Shown in pieces: positions 17,820 through 24,202 of a stretch of DNA of 64,000 bases. The stretch is from the NCBI GenBank assembly GCA_016235555.1, contig JACRKC010000083.1:202157-266156 (forward strand), given 5' to 3'. The notes below the pieces were generated by a model. It did not search any database. It was given only the letters and a program-made list of their open reading frames with translations, and was not told the DNA's origin. Source of the stretch: Verrucomicrobiota bacterium (GTDB lineage Bacteria; Verrucomicrobiota; Verrucomicrobiia; Opitutales; Opitutaceae). How positions within the stretch are numbered: the first letter of the stretch is position 1; each line of letters opens with the position of its first letter. The translations under genes were made by a program, and so were the position numbers.

Positions 17820-18188
17820 TCAGTCCTCATAGGGAAGCATAAGGGTGAGGACCGGGGCCGCGGTGTCGCCCGGGCCGATGTGCAGTTTCAGGGCCTGCGT
17901 CCGTCCGGTGATAATGACGCTGAACCGAACCAACTCCGGGTCCGTTGCGCTGCGGATTGCGAGCTTGGCCATGGTGGAGATGTCGTGGCAGATGCCGGAG
18001 ACATCCTGGCCGGGCTGTTGCAGCGCCTCCTCGATGATGGCCCACACCGCCGAGGTGCAGGCGAAGGGGTATTTCCAGTGTTGGCGGATGGAGTCGGCCT
18101 GGCTCAGGTCAACGAGGACGCCGTCCTCGATGGCTTGGGCGCGGGAGTAGGAGTAGATCGTTTCCCCGAACGGATTTTCACAGGACAT
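17820..18188 (-). CDS. Conserved ICE/plasmid hypothetical protein (DUF6573-like)
   Basis: 122 residues from ATG 18188. It begins MSCENPFGETIYSYSRAQA and continues with AIEDGVLVDLSQ, a signature I associate with an uncharacterised family common on plasmids and ICEs (DUF6573, from memory). No membrane segment; cytoplasmic. An upstream ATG at 18224 is in frame but adds an unconserved-looking stretch. Convergent with the regulator gene. Function unknown. Confidence 0.75.
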   Translation of the reverse strand: MSCENPFGETIYSYSRAQAIEDGVLVDLSQADSIRQHWKYPFACTSAVWAIIEEALQQPGQDVSGICHDISTMAKLAIRSATDPELVRFSVIITGRTQALKLHIGPGDTAAPVLTLMLPYED

Positions 18189-18377
18189 GTTTTGATGCCG
18201 TTCGGCCCGTGGGGCGTGCGTCACATCTCGTGACCTTATCGCCTACTGCCGATTGGCGATTTTCGCCCCACACCCGAAAGTCAAAGCGGTGGACGGAGCG
18301 CCGAGGCCGTGTCCTGCGCAGCAGGACCAACGAGGGGGAAGCGGAGTGATTCGCGAGGTGGAGATCGCGTAGCGATA

Positions 18378-18396
18378 CTACCTTGACCGGGTGTAG
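18378..18396 (-). promoter_or_regulatory. Imperfect member of the CTAC/GTAG dyad set
   Basis: CTACCttgaccgggTGTAG has an 11-base gap between CTAC and GTAG instead of 10. It resembles the site at 19377-19394 in carrying a TGTAG right arm. It lies 190 bases before the minus-strand gene starting at 18188. Confidence 0.3.
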
Positions 18397-18483
18397 AATG
18401 GCGAAACCAGCGGCTGGCAGTCGCTAGAAGATTCGAGCGAAGCGAGCGTCGGTTCGGTGGTTGGGAGCGGCGCCGAAGGACAC

Positions 18484-18512
18484 AAAAAAGGCGGCCGGGG
18501 TTACCGGCCGCC
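18484..18512 (-). terminator. Intrinsic terminator after the gene at 18526
   Basis: On the minus strand a 9-bp GC stem (ggcggccgg / ccggccgcc, 5-base loop) is followed by TTTTTT. It lies 14 bases beyond the stop of the minus-strand gene. Confidence 0.8.
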
Positions 18513-18525
18513 GTGGTGGCGAGGG

Positions 18526-18822
18526 TCACTCGCTCTGTTCGGACTTCAGTTCCGCGAGGCGGTCGAAGATGAACGTGTGGGCCTGGTCGGTCAGCTTGGC
18601 GACGAGCGGGAGGTCATCACGGCCGAAGCTGTCGGTGTCGTGATAGTTTTTGGCGTCGTCCACGTAGGTCCGGGCGAAGGTCACGTTGTAGAATTTCTTC
18701 TGATCGGCCTCGTTCTCCCACACGGCGGCTTTGATGCGGCCGAGGCGGAAGGTTTTCACCGGCAGCTTGGCGCTGGTGGTGGTCTTGGCAGGCGAGGCGG
18801 GTTGAGCGGTCTTGGAGGGCAT
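18526..18822 (-). CDS. Conserved hypothetical ICE protein
   Basis: 98 residues. Ser/Thr/Lys-rich N-terminus, then a compact domain (VKTFRLGRIKAAVWENEADQ, then FYNVTFARTYVDDAKNYHDT) and DLPLVAKLTDQAH. I recall similar uncharacterised proteins in planctomycete and verrucomicrobial mobile DNA; the fold looks like a small beta-barrel that might bind single-stranded DNA, which is speculation. The start at 18822 has an aagga ribosome site. Its own terminator follows, so it is a separate transcript. Confidence 0.8.
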   Translation of the reverse strand: MPSKTAQPASPAKTTTSAKLPVKTFRLGRIKAAVWENEADQKKFYNVTFARTYVDDAKNYHDTDSFGRDDLPLVAKLTDQAHTFIFDRLAELKSEQSE

Positions 18823-19454
18823 ATAGTTCCTTTTTTGATTTGTGAGGAGCGGGATTGCTCTCTCGTCGAAGGGCGGGGGTGCCGGCGGGGACGAGGGGAC
18901 GGTTGGGGGGATTCCTTTCAAGGAGGACCCGAACGCTCCCTGTCCGCGCAGCGGCGGCGCGGCTGGAGGGGCCGCCAGAGAGAGCGAAAACGATCCCGGA
19001 AAAAAGGACGTGCCGCCGTGGCGGCGTTGCCCGGAAGAACGCGGACCGCTCGCAGCCACGACCGCATGCAGCGTTGTCGGTGTGCGCCGCGCCACCGCCG
19101 GGTCGAAGCGTGGGAGAGCGATGCCGGAGAAATTCCGCAACGGTTTCGCTCGGCCTCCGACGTCGTCAGGTCACGCCACCGCCGGCCGGGATGACTTCCG
19201 CCGACGCGGACGAACCACACGTTCACCGCGCTTCGTGCGATGGAAGTTCGCCAGAGCGTCCTCGCGATAAGGGTGGCCGGTCCCGGCCGCCTTGGGTCCG
19301 CAAGCGTCGCGTAGTTGTGTGGGAGTCGCATGACTCCACGGTGATGGATCGGCAGGTCTCGCCCGATGCTCTGAGCCTACCGAATCCGGTGTAGGAATCG
19401 TCCCGCGATTTCGGCAGGGCGGCTGCGTTGAGGAAGACGCCAACCGGCGCAGAG
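18823..19454. other. 632-bp intergenic region of the ICE
   Basis: Very GC-rich, open in several frames on both strands, but no frame gives a plausible protein (Arg/Pro/Gly-rich). It contains a hairpin ggagtcgcatgactcc at 19322-19337 and the dyad at 19376-19395. It could hold a promoter, a small RNA or part of oriT; none can be proven. Confidence 0.45.
19376..19395 (+). promoter_or_regulatory. Dyad operator candidate upstream of the gene at 19455
   Basis: cctaccgaatccggtgtagg: CTAC at 19377-19380 and GTAG at 19391-19394 with the same 10-base gap as the sites before traD, the relaxase and trbC. It also contains an inner ccgaatccgg palindrome. It is 60 bases before the next start codon. Confidence 0.55.
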
Positions 19455-19865
19455 ATGGATGCAGCAAAATTTACCGCATCCATGAAAACCAACCACGAAA
19501 CATCAGCCATCACCGGCCCCGACGCGGAAGCGTCGGTGGCGCGTTATCAAATCCACCGGCAGAACCGCACAGGGCTTTTCCTTCCTGGCTTTCGCACCGA
19601 CTCGGCGCCGGAGGCGGTCGAGGCGTTCCTCAATCAGGCTCCCGCTTTCGATGGCGCCGGCGTGCGTCTTCTCGATCACCGCGAGCAGCGCATGGTCGCC
19701 TCGGTGGAGTGGAGCACGGTGAAAACCGATTTCGGCTTTTACGTGCATCACCGTGTGAACCGCTTTCACGATGCGATGATCGAGCAACTGGCGAACACGG
19801 TGCAGGCCCGCAAGGTCCTGCGCGAAGAGCTGCGCCACGAGGCGACTTTGACCGTGAACGTCTGA
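19455..19865 (+). CDS. Hypothetical ICE protein
   Basis: 136 residues from ATG 19455; a second in-frame ATG at 19482 would give 127. No signal peptide, no membrane segment; contains VRLLDHREQRMVASVEWSTV and a C-terminal helix. Not recognised. The bases atggatgc (19455-19462) and gcatccat (19476-19483) are inverted repeats spanning both possible starts, so an mRNA hairpin could mask the first. Followed by the HTH gene with a 31-base gap. Confidence 0.65.
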   Translation: MDAAKFTASMKTNHETSAITGPDAEASVARYQIHRQNRTGLFLPGFRTDSAPEAVEAFLNQAPAFDGAGVRLLDHREQRMVASVEWSTVKTDFGFYVHHRVNRFHDAMIEQLANTVQARKVLREELRHEATLTVNV

Positions 19866-19896
19866 ACCCGAACCACCTCAACCGAAACGAAACATC

Positions 19897-20169
19897 ATGA
19901 ACGCGACCCTTCCTTCTCCTCCCGCTGCCGTGACCGGTGAAACCTCGAAACCGGAATGGCTGCGCTTGCCGGCACCTGGTTCCCGGTGCCGGTTCACGGG
20001 TCTGTCCCGGAGCACGCTCAACGAACTCACGATCCCCGGCCCGGCCAACGATGGCACGCCGCCCGTCAAAAGCGTGGTCCTCCGCAAGCGGGGCGCGCTG
20101 CGCGGGATTCGGCTCATCAGCTACGATAGCTTGATGAACCATCTCGAACGTTTAGCTAACGCTACATAG
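19897..20169 (+). CDS. Excisionase-like small HTH DNA-binding protein
   Basis: 90 residues. A MerR/Xis-type HTH is suggested by CRFTGLSRSTLNELTIPGP, followed by a wing (VKSVVLRKRGALRGIRLISY) and DSLMNHLERL, the pattern of HTH_17 AlpA/excisionase-like proteins. Such proteins direct ICE excision or regulate int. Its 3' end overlaps the convergent cargo gene by 8 bases. Function by family resemblance only. Confidence 0.7.
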   Translation: MNATLPSPPAAVTGETSKPEWLRLPAPGSRCRFTGLSRSTLNELTIPGPANDGTPPVKSVVLRKRGALRGIRLISYDSLMNHLERLANAT

Positions 20170-21046
20170 CATCTTTCGCGATATCCAGTGGGCTAACTTG
20201 GCTACCCTCACGTTTAATGCGTTTCTCCAGTCGCTGAAGCCTTCCGATAAATCCACTCTTCGTGGTGTCGCGAAGGCCATGCGCAATTGCGGTGCGGCAA
20301 ATCATTGCGGCACCTTCCAGATCGCCCTGCCTCACGAGGAAAAGCGCAGCTTCCTTGAACAGAAAAGGATTGTCGGGAAAGCGAGTGCTCGCCGCATCTA
20401 GTATACCTCGGAGTTCCGGTAGCGATGGCTTCTTCCAAAATCTCCGGCTTTCAGCGAAGCGCAGGTATTCCCAGTAGGGACGTTCAAAACGTGCGAGAAA
20501 GCGAATGCCTGGACCAATATCCGGAAACGAGTGAAATAGACGAATAGCCGATTCCGTGACGAACTGGAAAAACCAGTCTCTCACCTCTTTGAATTCACAG
20601 GTTTGGCGCGCGAGCCCACGGTCAGCGAGAATTGATTCCGCTCGAGTGAAGTCTCCGGCCGCGATTGCTTCGTGAAACTGGCCGGCACGAAATTCATCCT
20701 CGGTGCGAAATAACAGCAGTTCAATGCGACGCTGCTCATCCTGCTCCTGCTTCAGCTCAGCCAGCTCTTGCTTTCTCGCTTCCCATAATTCCCACCCGAG
20801 AGCGGTTCGGTATGTGACGAAGAAATGGGTGCCGAAGCCAACGCACCAAGCATAGCCTTCGTGAAAGGCGACCATCTTATCAAATAGAGCGAGTGAGATG
20901 GAAAGCCCCTGAACAGACAGATGACTCTGCGCGAATTCCGGATCATCCCGCACGACCTCGTAGAACTCTAGCAATGCTTCGTCGGACAGGTTTGTGTCCC
21001 ATGTGTAAGCGGTGCCCGCCAACGGGACGTTTTTCCGCCAGTCCAT
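20162..21046 (-). CDS. Hypothetical cargo protein, TPR-like C-terminus, partner of the AlbA_2 protein
   Basis: 294 residues from ATG 21046, one base after the stop of the upstream gene, so the two are co-translated. The N-terminal half contains FHEGYAWCVGFGTHFFVTYR, followed by a charged coiled coil (about residues 88-115). The C-terminal half looks like helical TPR-type hairpins (FRAGQFHEAIAAGDFTRAES, later FKEAALFLVRQGDLEGAAMI). No catalytic motif seen. Lower GC and different codon use from the trb genes suggest later acquisition. Function unknown; a sensor or adaptor for its neighbour is an inference. Confidence 0.8.
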   Translation of the reverse strand: MDWRKNVPLAGTAYTWDTNLSDEALLEFYEVVRDDPEFAQSHLSVQGLSISLALFDKMVAFHEGYAWCVGFGTHFFVTYRTALGWELWEARKQELAELKQEQDEQRRIELLLFRTEDEFRAGQFHEAIAAGDFTRAESILADRGLARQTCEFKEVRDWFFQFVTESAIRLFHSFPDIGPGIRFLARFERPYWEYLRFAESRRFWKKPSLPELRGILDAASTRFPDNPFLFKEAALFLVRQGDLEGAAMICRTAIAHGLRDTTKSGFIGRLQRLEKRIKREGSQVSPLDIAKDAM

Positions 21047-21047
21047 G

Positions 21048-22643
21048 CTACTTGGCTGATTTTGCGTGCGCTGCCAGCCATACCTTACCGGCATCGGTAA
21101 CAGCATAGCGCTGCGTGGGGCTATTGGGCGAAAGTGGTTGCGTGCGAGTCAGCCACTTTTGCTCAATCAACGGAGTCAGGTAGCCGTAGAGCAGAACCAT
21201 CCGGTCCTTCACGCCGAGGATTTGGTGTAGCTCGCTAGGGCGTTTGGCCTCCAGGCAAGCGGTTAGGATGGTGCTCACGGTGGAAGCAGTGAGACGCCCG
21301 ACTACCTTAGGTTCTACTTTAGGAGCTACTTTCTCTGCCCCGAGAGTAGCGCCTGTGCTCGTTGATGCTGAATTACTTACCGTAGGCTCTACTTTAGGGG
21401 CAAGGCGCAGTGGAAGTCGCACCAAGAAAGATGTCCTGTGCTCATCTGTTTCAAATTGGGGTTCGGGAGACCCATTGGCCCGCATCGATTCCAAGATTTT
21501 CGGAATCCCGGTGCCCCGGCCCTCGCTGAGTTCGAGTTCCTTGAGAAATTCGCCAATCCGGCGATTCCGATAACGCCGTGCGACTCCGCGACCCGCTCGC
21601 AAGTCATCCATGCTCACGGTCCTGTCGGGACCGGGAAAGCTGAGAATCGTCACCTCTTCTGGTGTGATCTGAACCTCGATCGGTTCGCGTTCCTCATAGC
21701 TACGGTGGTAGACCGCGTTCACCAGTGCCTCCTCCAACGCCGAGTATGGCACATTCCAATAACGCTCGGCTTCGGCCTGTTCCGGCACCTTGCGGGTGAA
21801 CTGCGTTACCACTTGGTTGCGCAGGTAACCCAATGCGTCTCGCAGCATCGCACCGATAGGCCCCTTGAACACCTTTTCGACGATCTGATCTCCGCCACGC
21901 CCCTGCGGGAGATGAACCACGTCGATTTGAGTCTGCGGGAACCAACGGGTTGGGTCTGACGTGAAGAACAACAAGCCGACGTTGAGCGGGCGCGGGGCCT
22001 CGTTCGGACCGCGGACAATTTGCATCCGTCTGCCCACCTCATCAATCGGCAAGCGTCCTGCATCGGCGGCCAGGTCGCTTTTCACCTCAGAAAGGAAGTT
22101 CTGGATTAAGGTCGGTTGCAGGTCTGCGGTGGACGCTGCGGTGTTTTGACGATCATCGAACGGGATGCGATTGGCCAGACTTTGAAGCTCGTTCTTAAGG
22201 TCGCCCTTGGCTTCAACCGTGTTGGCGTGAAGTCGGATGTAGGGGACCCACCGTTTTTCATCCTTCGCTAAACTCGCCGGCGCTTCGTATGGCCGCATTT
22301 CCCCGGCGGGAATCCATACCACCAATACGAGTTTGCCGCTCACCGTCGCGACTTCTGTCACAGGGTGGTAGTTCGGGCGAAGCTTGTGGCCGAGTTCGAG
22401 AAGTTTTCGTTGCCAGGCATCGGCCTGCTCCGGCTGCAACCCTTCCGGTGGAAGAACCGGCTTCCCGTCCTGGGTCTTCACTCCAAGGACAAGATAGCCA
22501 CCGCCCCAATTATGGAAATCGTTGGCAAACGCCGACAGGGCCTGCACGACCTCCTCCGGATTCCATCCCTCTTTGAACTCAACGCGTTCCCATTCGACGG
22601 CGGTGCCGTTGAGAAGTGCGTCGATGTTGATCGGGAGTGCCAT
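21048..22643 (-). CDS. AlbA_2 (Schlafen-like) domain protein with HATPase-like and winged-helix regions
   Basis: 531 residues from ATG 22643. The AlbA_2/Schlafen domain spans about residues 1-130: VEFKEGWNPEEVVQALSAFA and GGGYLVLGVKTQDG. A COG2865-type HATPase-like region follows at about 290-415: EALVNAVYHRSYEEREPIEV and EGRGTGIPKILESM. A linker contains two APKVEP repeats, and a C-terminal winged-helix-like domain ends the protein. Such proteins are usually annotated as transcription regulators and also occur in defence islands. Sits in a two-gene operon beside int, the usual ICE cargo position. Nuclease versus regulatory action cannot be told from sequence. Confidence 0.85.
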   Translation of the reverse strand: MALPINIDALLNGTAVEWERVEFKEGWNPEEVVQALSAFANDFHNWGGGYLVLGVKTQDGKPVLPPEGLQPEQADAWQRKLLELGHKLRPNYHPVTEVATVSGKLVLVVWIPAGEMRPYEAPASLAKDEKRWVPYIRLHANTVEAKGDLKNELQSLANRIPFDDRQNTAASTADLQPTLIQNFLSEVKSDLAADAGRLPIDEVGRRMQIVRGPNEAPRPLNVGLLFFTSDPTRWFPQTQIDVVHLPQGRGGDQIVEKVFKGPIGAMLRDALGYLRNQVVTQFTRKVPEQAEAERYWNVPYSALEEALVNAVYHRSYEEREPIEVQITPEEVTILSFPGPDRTVSMDDLRAGRGVARRYRNRRIGEFLKELELSEGRGTGIPKILESMRANGSPEPQFETDEHRTSFLVRLPLRLAPKVEPTVSNSASTSTGATLGAEKVAPKVEPKVVGRLTASTVSTILTACLEAKRPSELHQILGVKDRMVLLYGYLTPLIEQKWLTRTQPLSPNSPTQRYAVTDAGKVWLAAHAKSAK

Positions 22644-22725
22644 CAAGGAAAACTCTGAATGGAATTCTAGTCGAGGCGACGCCAAATGTAAGACCCAGTG
22701 CGGCTAGACGGCGGGCATGGTTAAC

Positions 22726-23880
22726 CTATTTCACCAACACCGGCAGGTTGCGGATCGCCTTTCGTTTGGTGTCGTCATCGACGTGGGTGTAATTGCGGCT
22801 GACGAGTTCCGACTCGTGGCCGATGATGTCACGCACCACCGACTCCGGCACGCCCGCCTTCTTAAGCCACGACGTGGTGTTGTGGCGTAGGCTGTGGAAC
22901 GAAAGCTCGCTGACGGTGCGCTTCACCGAATGTCCCCGGCCACTATTTTTGTCCTTGGGTCGGGCATCGACGAGCTTGGCCTTCGCGAGGAGTGCGTGAA
23001 ATTGCGCTGAAAGCCGGCGCGATTCACCATCGGCTTCCTTTCGTTCTTCGTGGGCTTTCGGAAAGAGAGGGGCATCGGGGTCACGCGGCATATTCTTTTT
23101 CAGGTAAGCCAAGAACGGGGCCGCAATGGGAATGACCATGTCACGTCCCGTCTTCTGCGAACGGAACGTGAGCAACTCTTCTCCGAGATCGATCCGGCGT
23201 CCGGTCAACGACGCCAGGTCCCCCAAGCGCTGGCCGGTGTAGAGACCGCCGAGGAGGAGGCCTTCCCATTCGCCCTCGGCCACGGCGAACAGCGTCTTCA
23301 GTTCCTTCTCGGTAAACGGGCGACGCTCGGGGGCGTCGGAGGACTTGCGTTCCTCGAGCGTGCGCACCGACGCACCGGGATTATCGAGCCGCAGGCCGTC
23401 GATCACGGCTTGGTGAAACGCTACCCGCAGAATCTTCAAGTCCGTGTTGGCCGTCGAAACCGACAGCTCGGCGGCGGTCTTGTCCCGCAGCGCCGCGAGG
23501 TCACGCTTGTGGACGTAGGCGATGTCCCGATCCGCGCGGTCCCCGAGAAAATCGAGGAGCTTGTCGACGGCGTTCTGGTAACGCTTGTGCGTGCCCGGAC
23601 TGGTTTCGCTTTTCTTATTGGTCATCCAATCCGTGAGAAATTTCCGGACCGTGGCATGGTAGAGTTGCTCACCGTGGATCTGCTCGAAGATGTCGGAGAC
23701 GACCTTGCGCGCCTGGGCCTCGGTGAGTTTCATGCGATAGGCCGCCTCGAATTTCTGGGCCATCAGCGTGGCCTTGTTGCGGTCGGTAAGTTTCGTGGAG
23801 CGCTTGAGCTGACGCCCGTTGTCGTCAGTGAAGCACGCGGTCCAGAACTGGCTTTTCGGGTGTTTCCAAAGAGAGGCCAT
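22726..23880 (-). CDS. int: Tyrosine recombinase (ICE integrase)
   Basis: 384 residues. Catalyses site-specific integration and excision. An N-terminal arm-binding part and a SAM-like core-binding domain (about 75-170) precede the catalytic domain with Arg in LYTGQRLGDLASLT, Lys in SQKTGRDMVIPI, HSLRH (HxxR), GHESELVSRNYTH and Tyr in RNYTHVD. Full length and apparently intact. It starts about 100 bases from the tRNA-derived att site, and the intervening DNA carries direct repeats. Confidence 0.93.
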   Translation of the reverse strand: MASLWKHPKSQFWTACFTDDNGRQLKRSTKLTDRNKATLMAQKFEAAYRMKLTEAQARKVVSDIFEQIHGEQLYHATVRKFLTDWMTNKKSETSPGTHKRYQNAVDKLLDFLGDRADRDIAYVHKRDLAALRDKTAAELSVSTANTDLKILRVAFHQAVIDGLRLDNPGASVRTLEERKSSDAPERRPFTEKELKTLFAVAEGEWEGLLLGGLYTGQRLGDLASLTGRRIDLGEELLTFRSQKTGRDMVIPIAAPFLAYLKKNMPRDPDAPLFPKAHEERKEADGESRRLSAQFHALLAKAKLVDARPKDKNSGRGHSVKRTVSELSFHSLRHNTTSWLKKAGVPESVVRDIIGHESELVSRNYTHVDDDTKRKAIRNLPVLVK

Positions 23881-23882
23881 AG

Positions 23883-23963
23883 GTAAGAATGACAGTAAGA
23901 ATGACGCCGAGTTTTGTGAGTGACGCCGATTTCATAAGTCATTTCCTACTAACGTAAGTCATT
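23883..23963. repeat. Short direct repeats between int and the att site (candidate arm-type sites)
   Basis: Three pairs occur in 81 bases: gtaagaatgac at 23883-23893 and 23895-23905, tgacgccga at 23902-23910 and 23921-23929, and taagtcatt at 23935-23943 and 23955-23963. The arrangement beside int and the crossover region fits integrase or excisionase binding sites. It also contains the int promoter. Confidence 0.5.
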
Positions 23964-23978
23964 ACCTGAAAGCGGCAT

Positions 23979-24016
23979 CGGTGGAGACCGGGGTTCGAAT
24001 CCCCGTGGGGACGCCA
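23979..24016 (+). mobile_element. ICE right attachment site: 3' tRNA fragment (probably tRNA-Glu)
   Basis: Contains a T-arm (CGGGG, loop ttcgaat, CCCCG; 23989-24005), an acceptor 3' strand TGGGGAC (24006-24012), discriminator G (24013) and CCA (24014-24016). The match to tRNA stops upstream: no 5' acceptor strand, D-arm or Glu anticodon arm is present. The GTCCCC-type acceptor with G73 fits tRNA-Glu. This is what integration into a tRNA 3' end leaves at the distal side, so the intact gene should lie left of the window. Confidence 0.75.
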
Positions 24017-24202
24017 GCGAACGCTCAAGAAGTTACAAAAGAGCGTAGCTGGAACGTAGCTGAAAATGCGATTCAGGCCGGCGGTTTGTCGGCGGGTGCG
24101 CCGCGAGATGAGGGGGGTATCCGCCAGACTCGGGACCCCTTCTCCCTGCCGCGCCACCCAGGTCGATCCGATGTCCGCGCTCCGGTCGAGTAAAGCGCAG
24201 CG

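Larger units (their letters stand above)
18189..18525. other. Intergenic region with hairpins and a dyad, no gene seen
   Basis: Between two minus-strand genes. It contains a perfect 7-bp hairpin gtcctgcgcagcaggac at 18311-18327, the imperfect dyad CTACC...GGTGTAG at 18378-18396, a small IR atcgcgtagcgat near 18364, and the terminator of the upstream minus gene at 18484-18512. No convincing reading frame. Confidence 0.5.

Noticed and set aside
18842..19394. Possible genes in the 632-bp ICE gap
   Set aside because: Frames are open on both strands, but translations are low-complexity and lack ribosome sites; none looks like a protein.
21048..22643. RecG-type helicase (a common annotation of AlbA_2 proteins)
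   Set aside because: No Walker A or helicase motifs are present; the visible parts are AlbA_2, HATPase-like and winged helix.
23930..24016. A complete tRNA gene at the ICE end
   Set aside because: The 5' acceptor strand, D-arm and matching anticodon stem are absent; only the 3' portion from the variable region on is present.
23939..24157. Minus-strand open frame encoding HGDSNPGLHRCRFQ across the att site
   Set aside because: This is the well-known antisense translation of a tRNA 3' end, not a protein gene. The rest has no recognisable domain.
24017..24202. Second att site or integrase tail suggested by the direct repeat cgtagctg near 24050
   Set aside because: The repeat is only 8 bases and no tRNA or recombinase similarity can be read in the segment.
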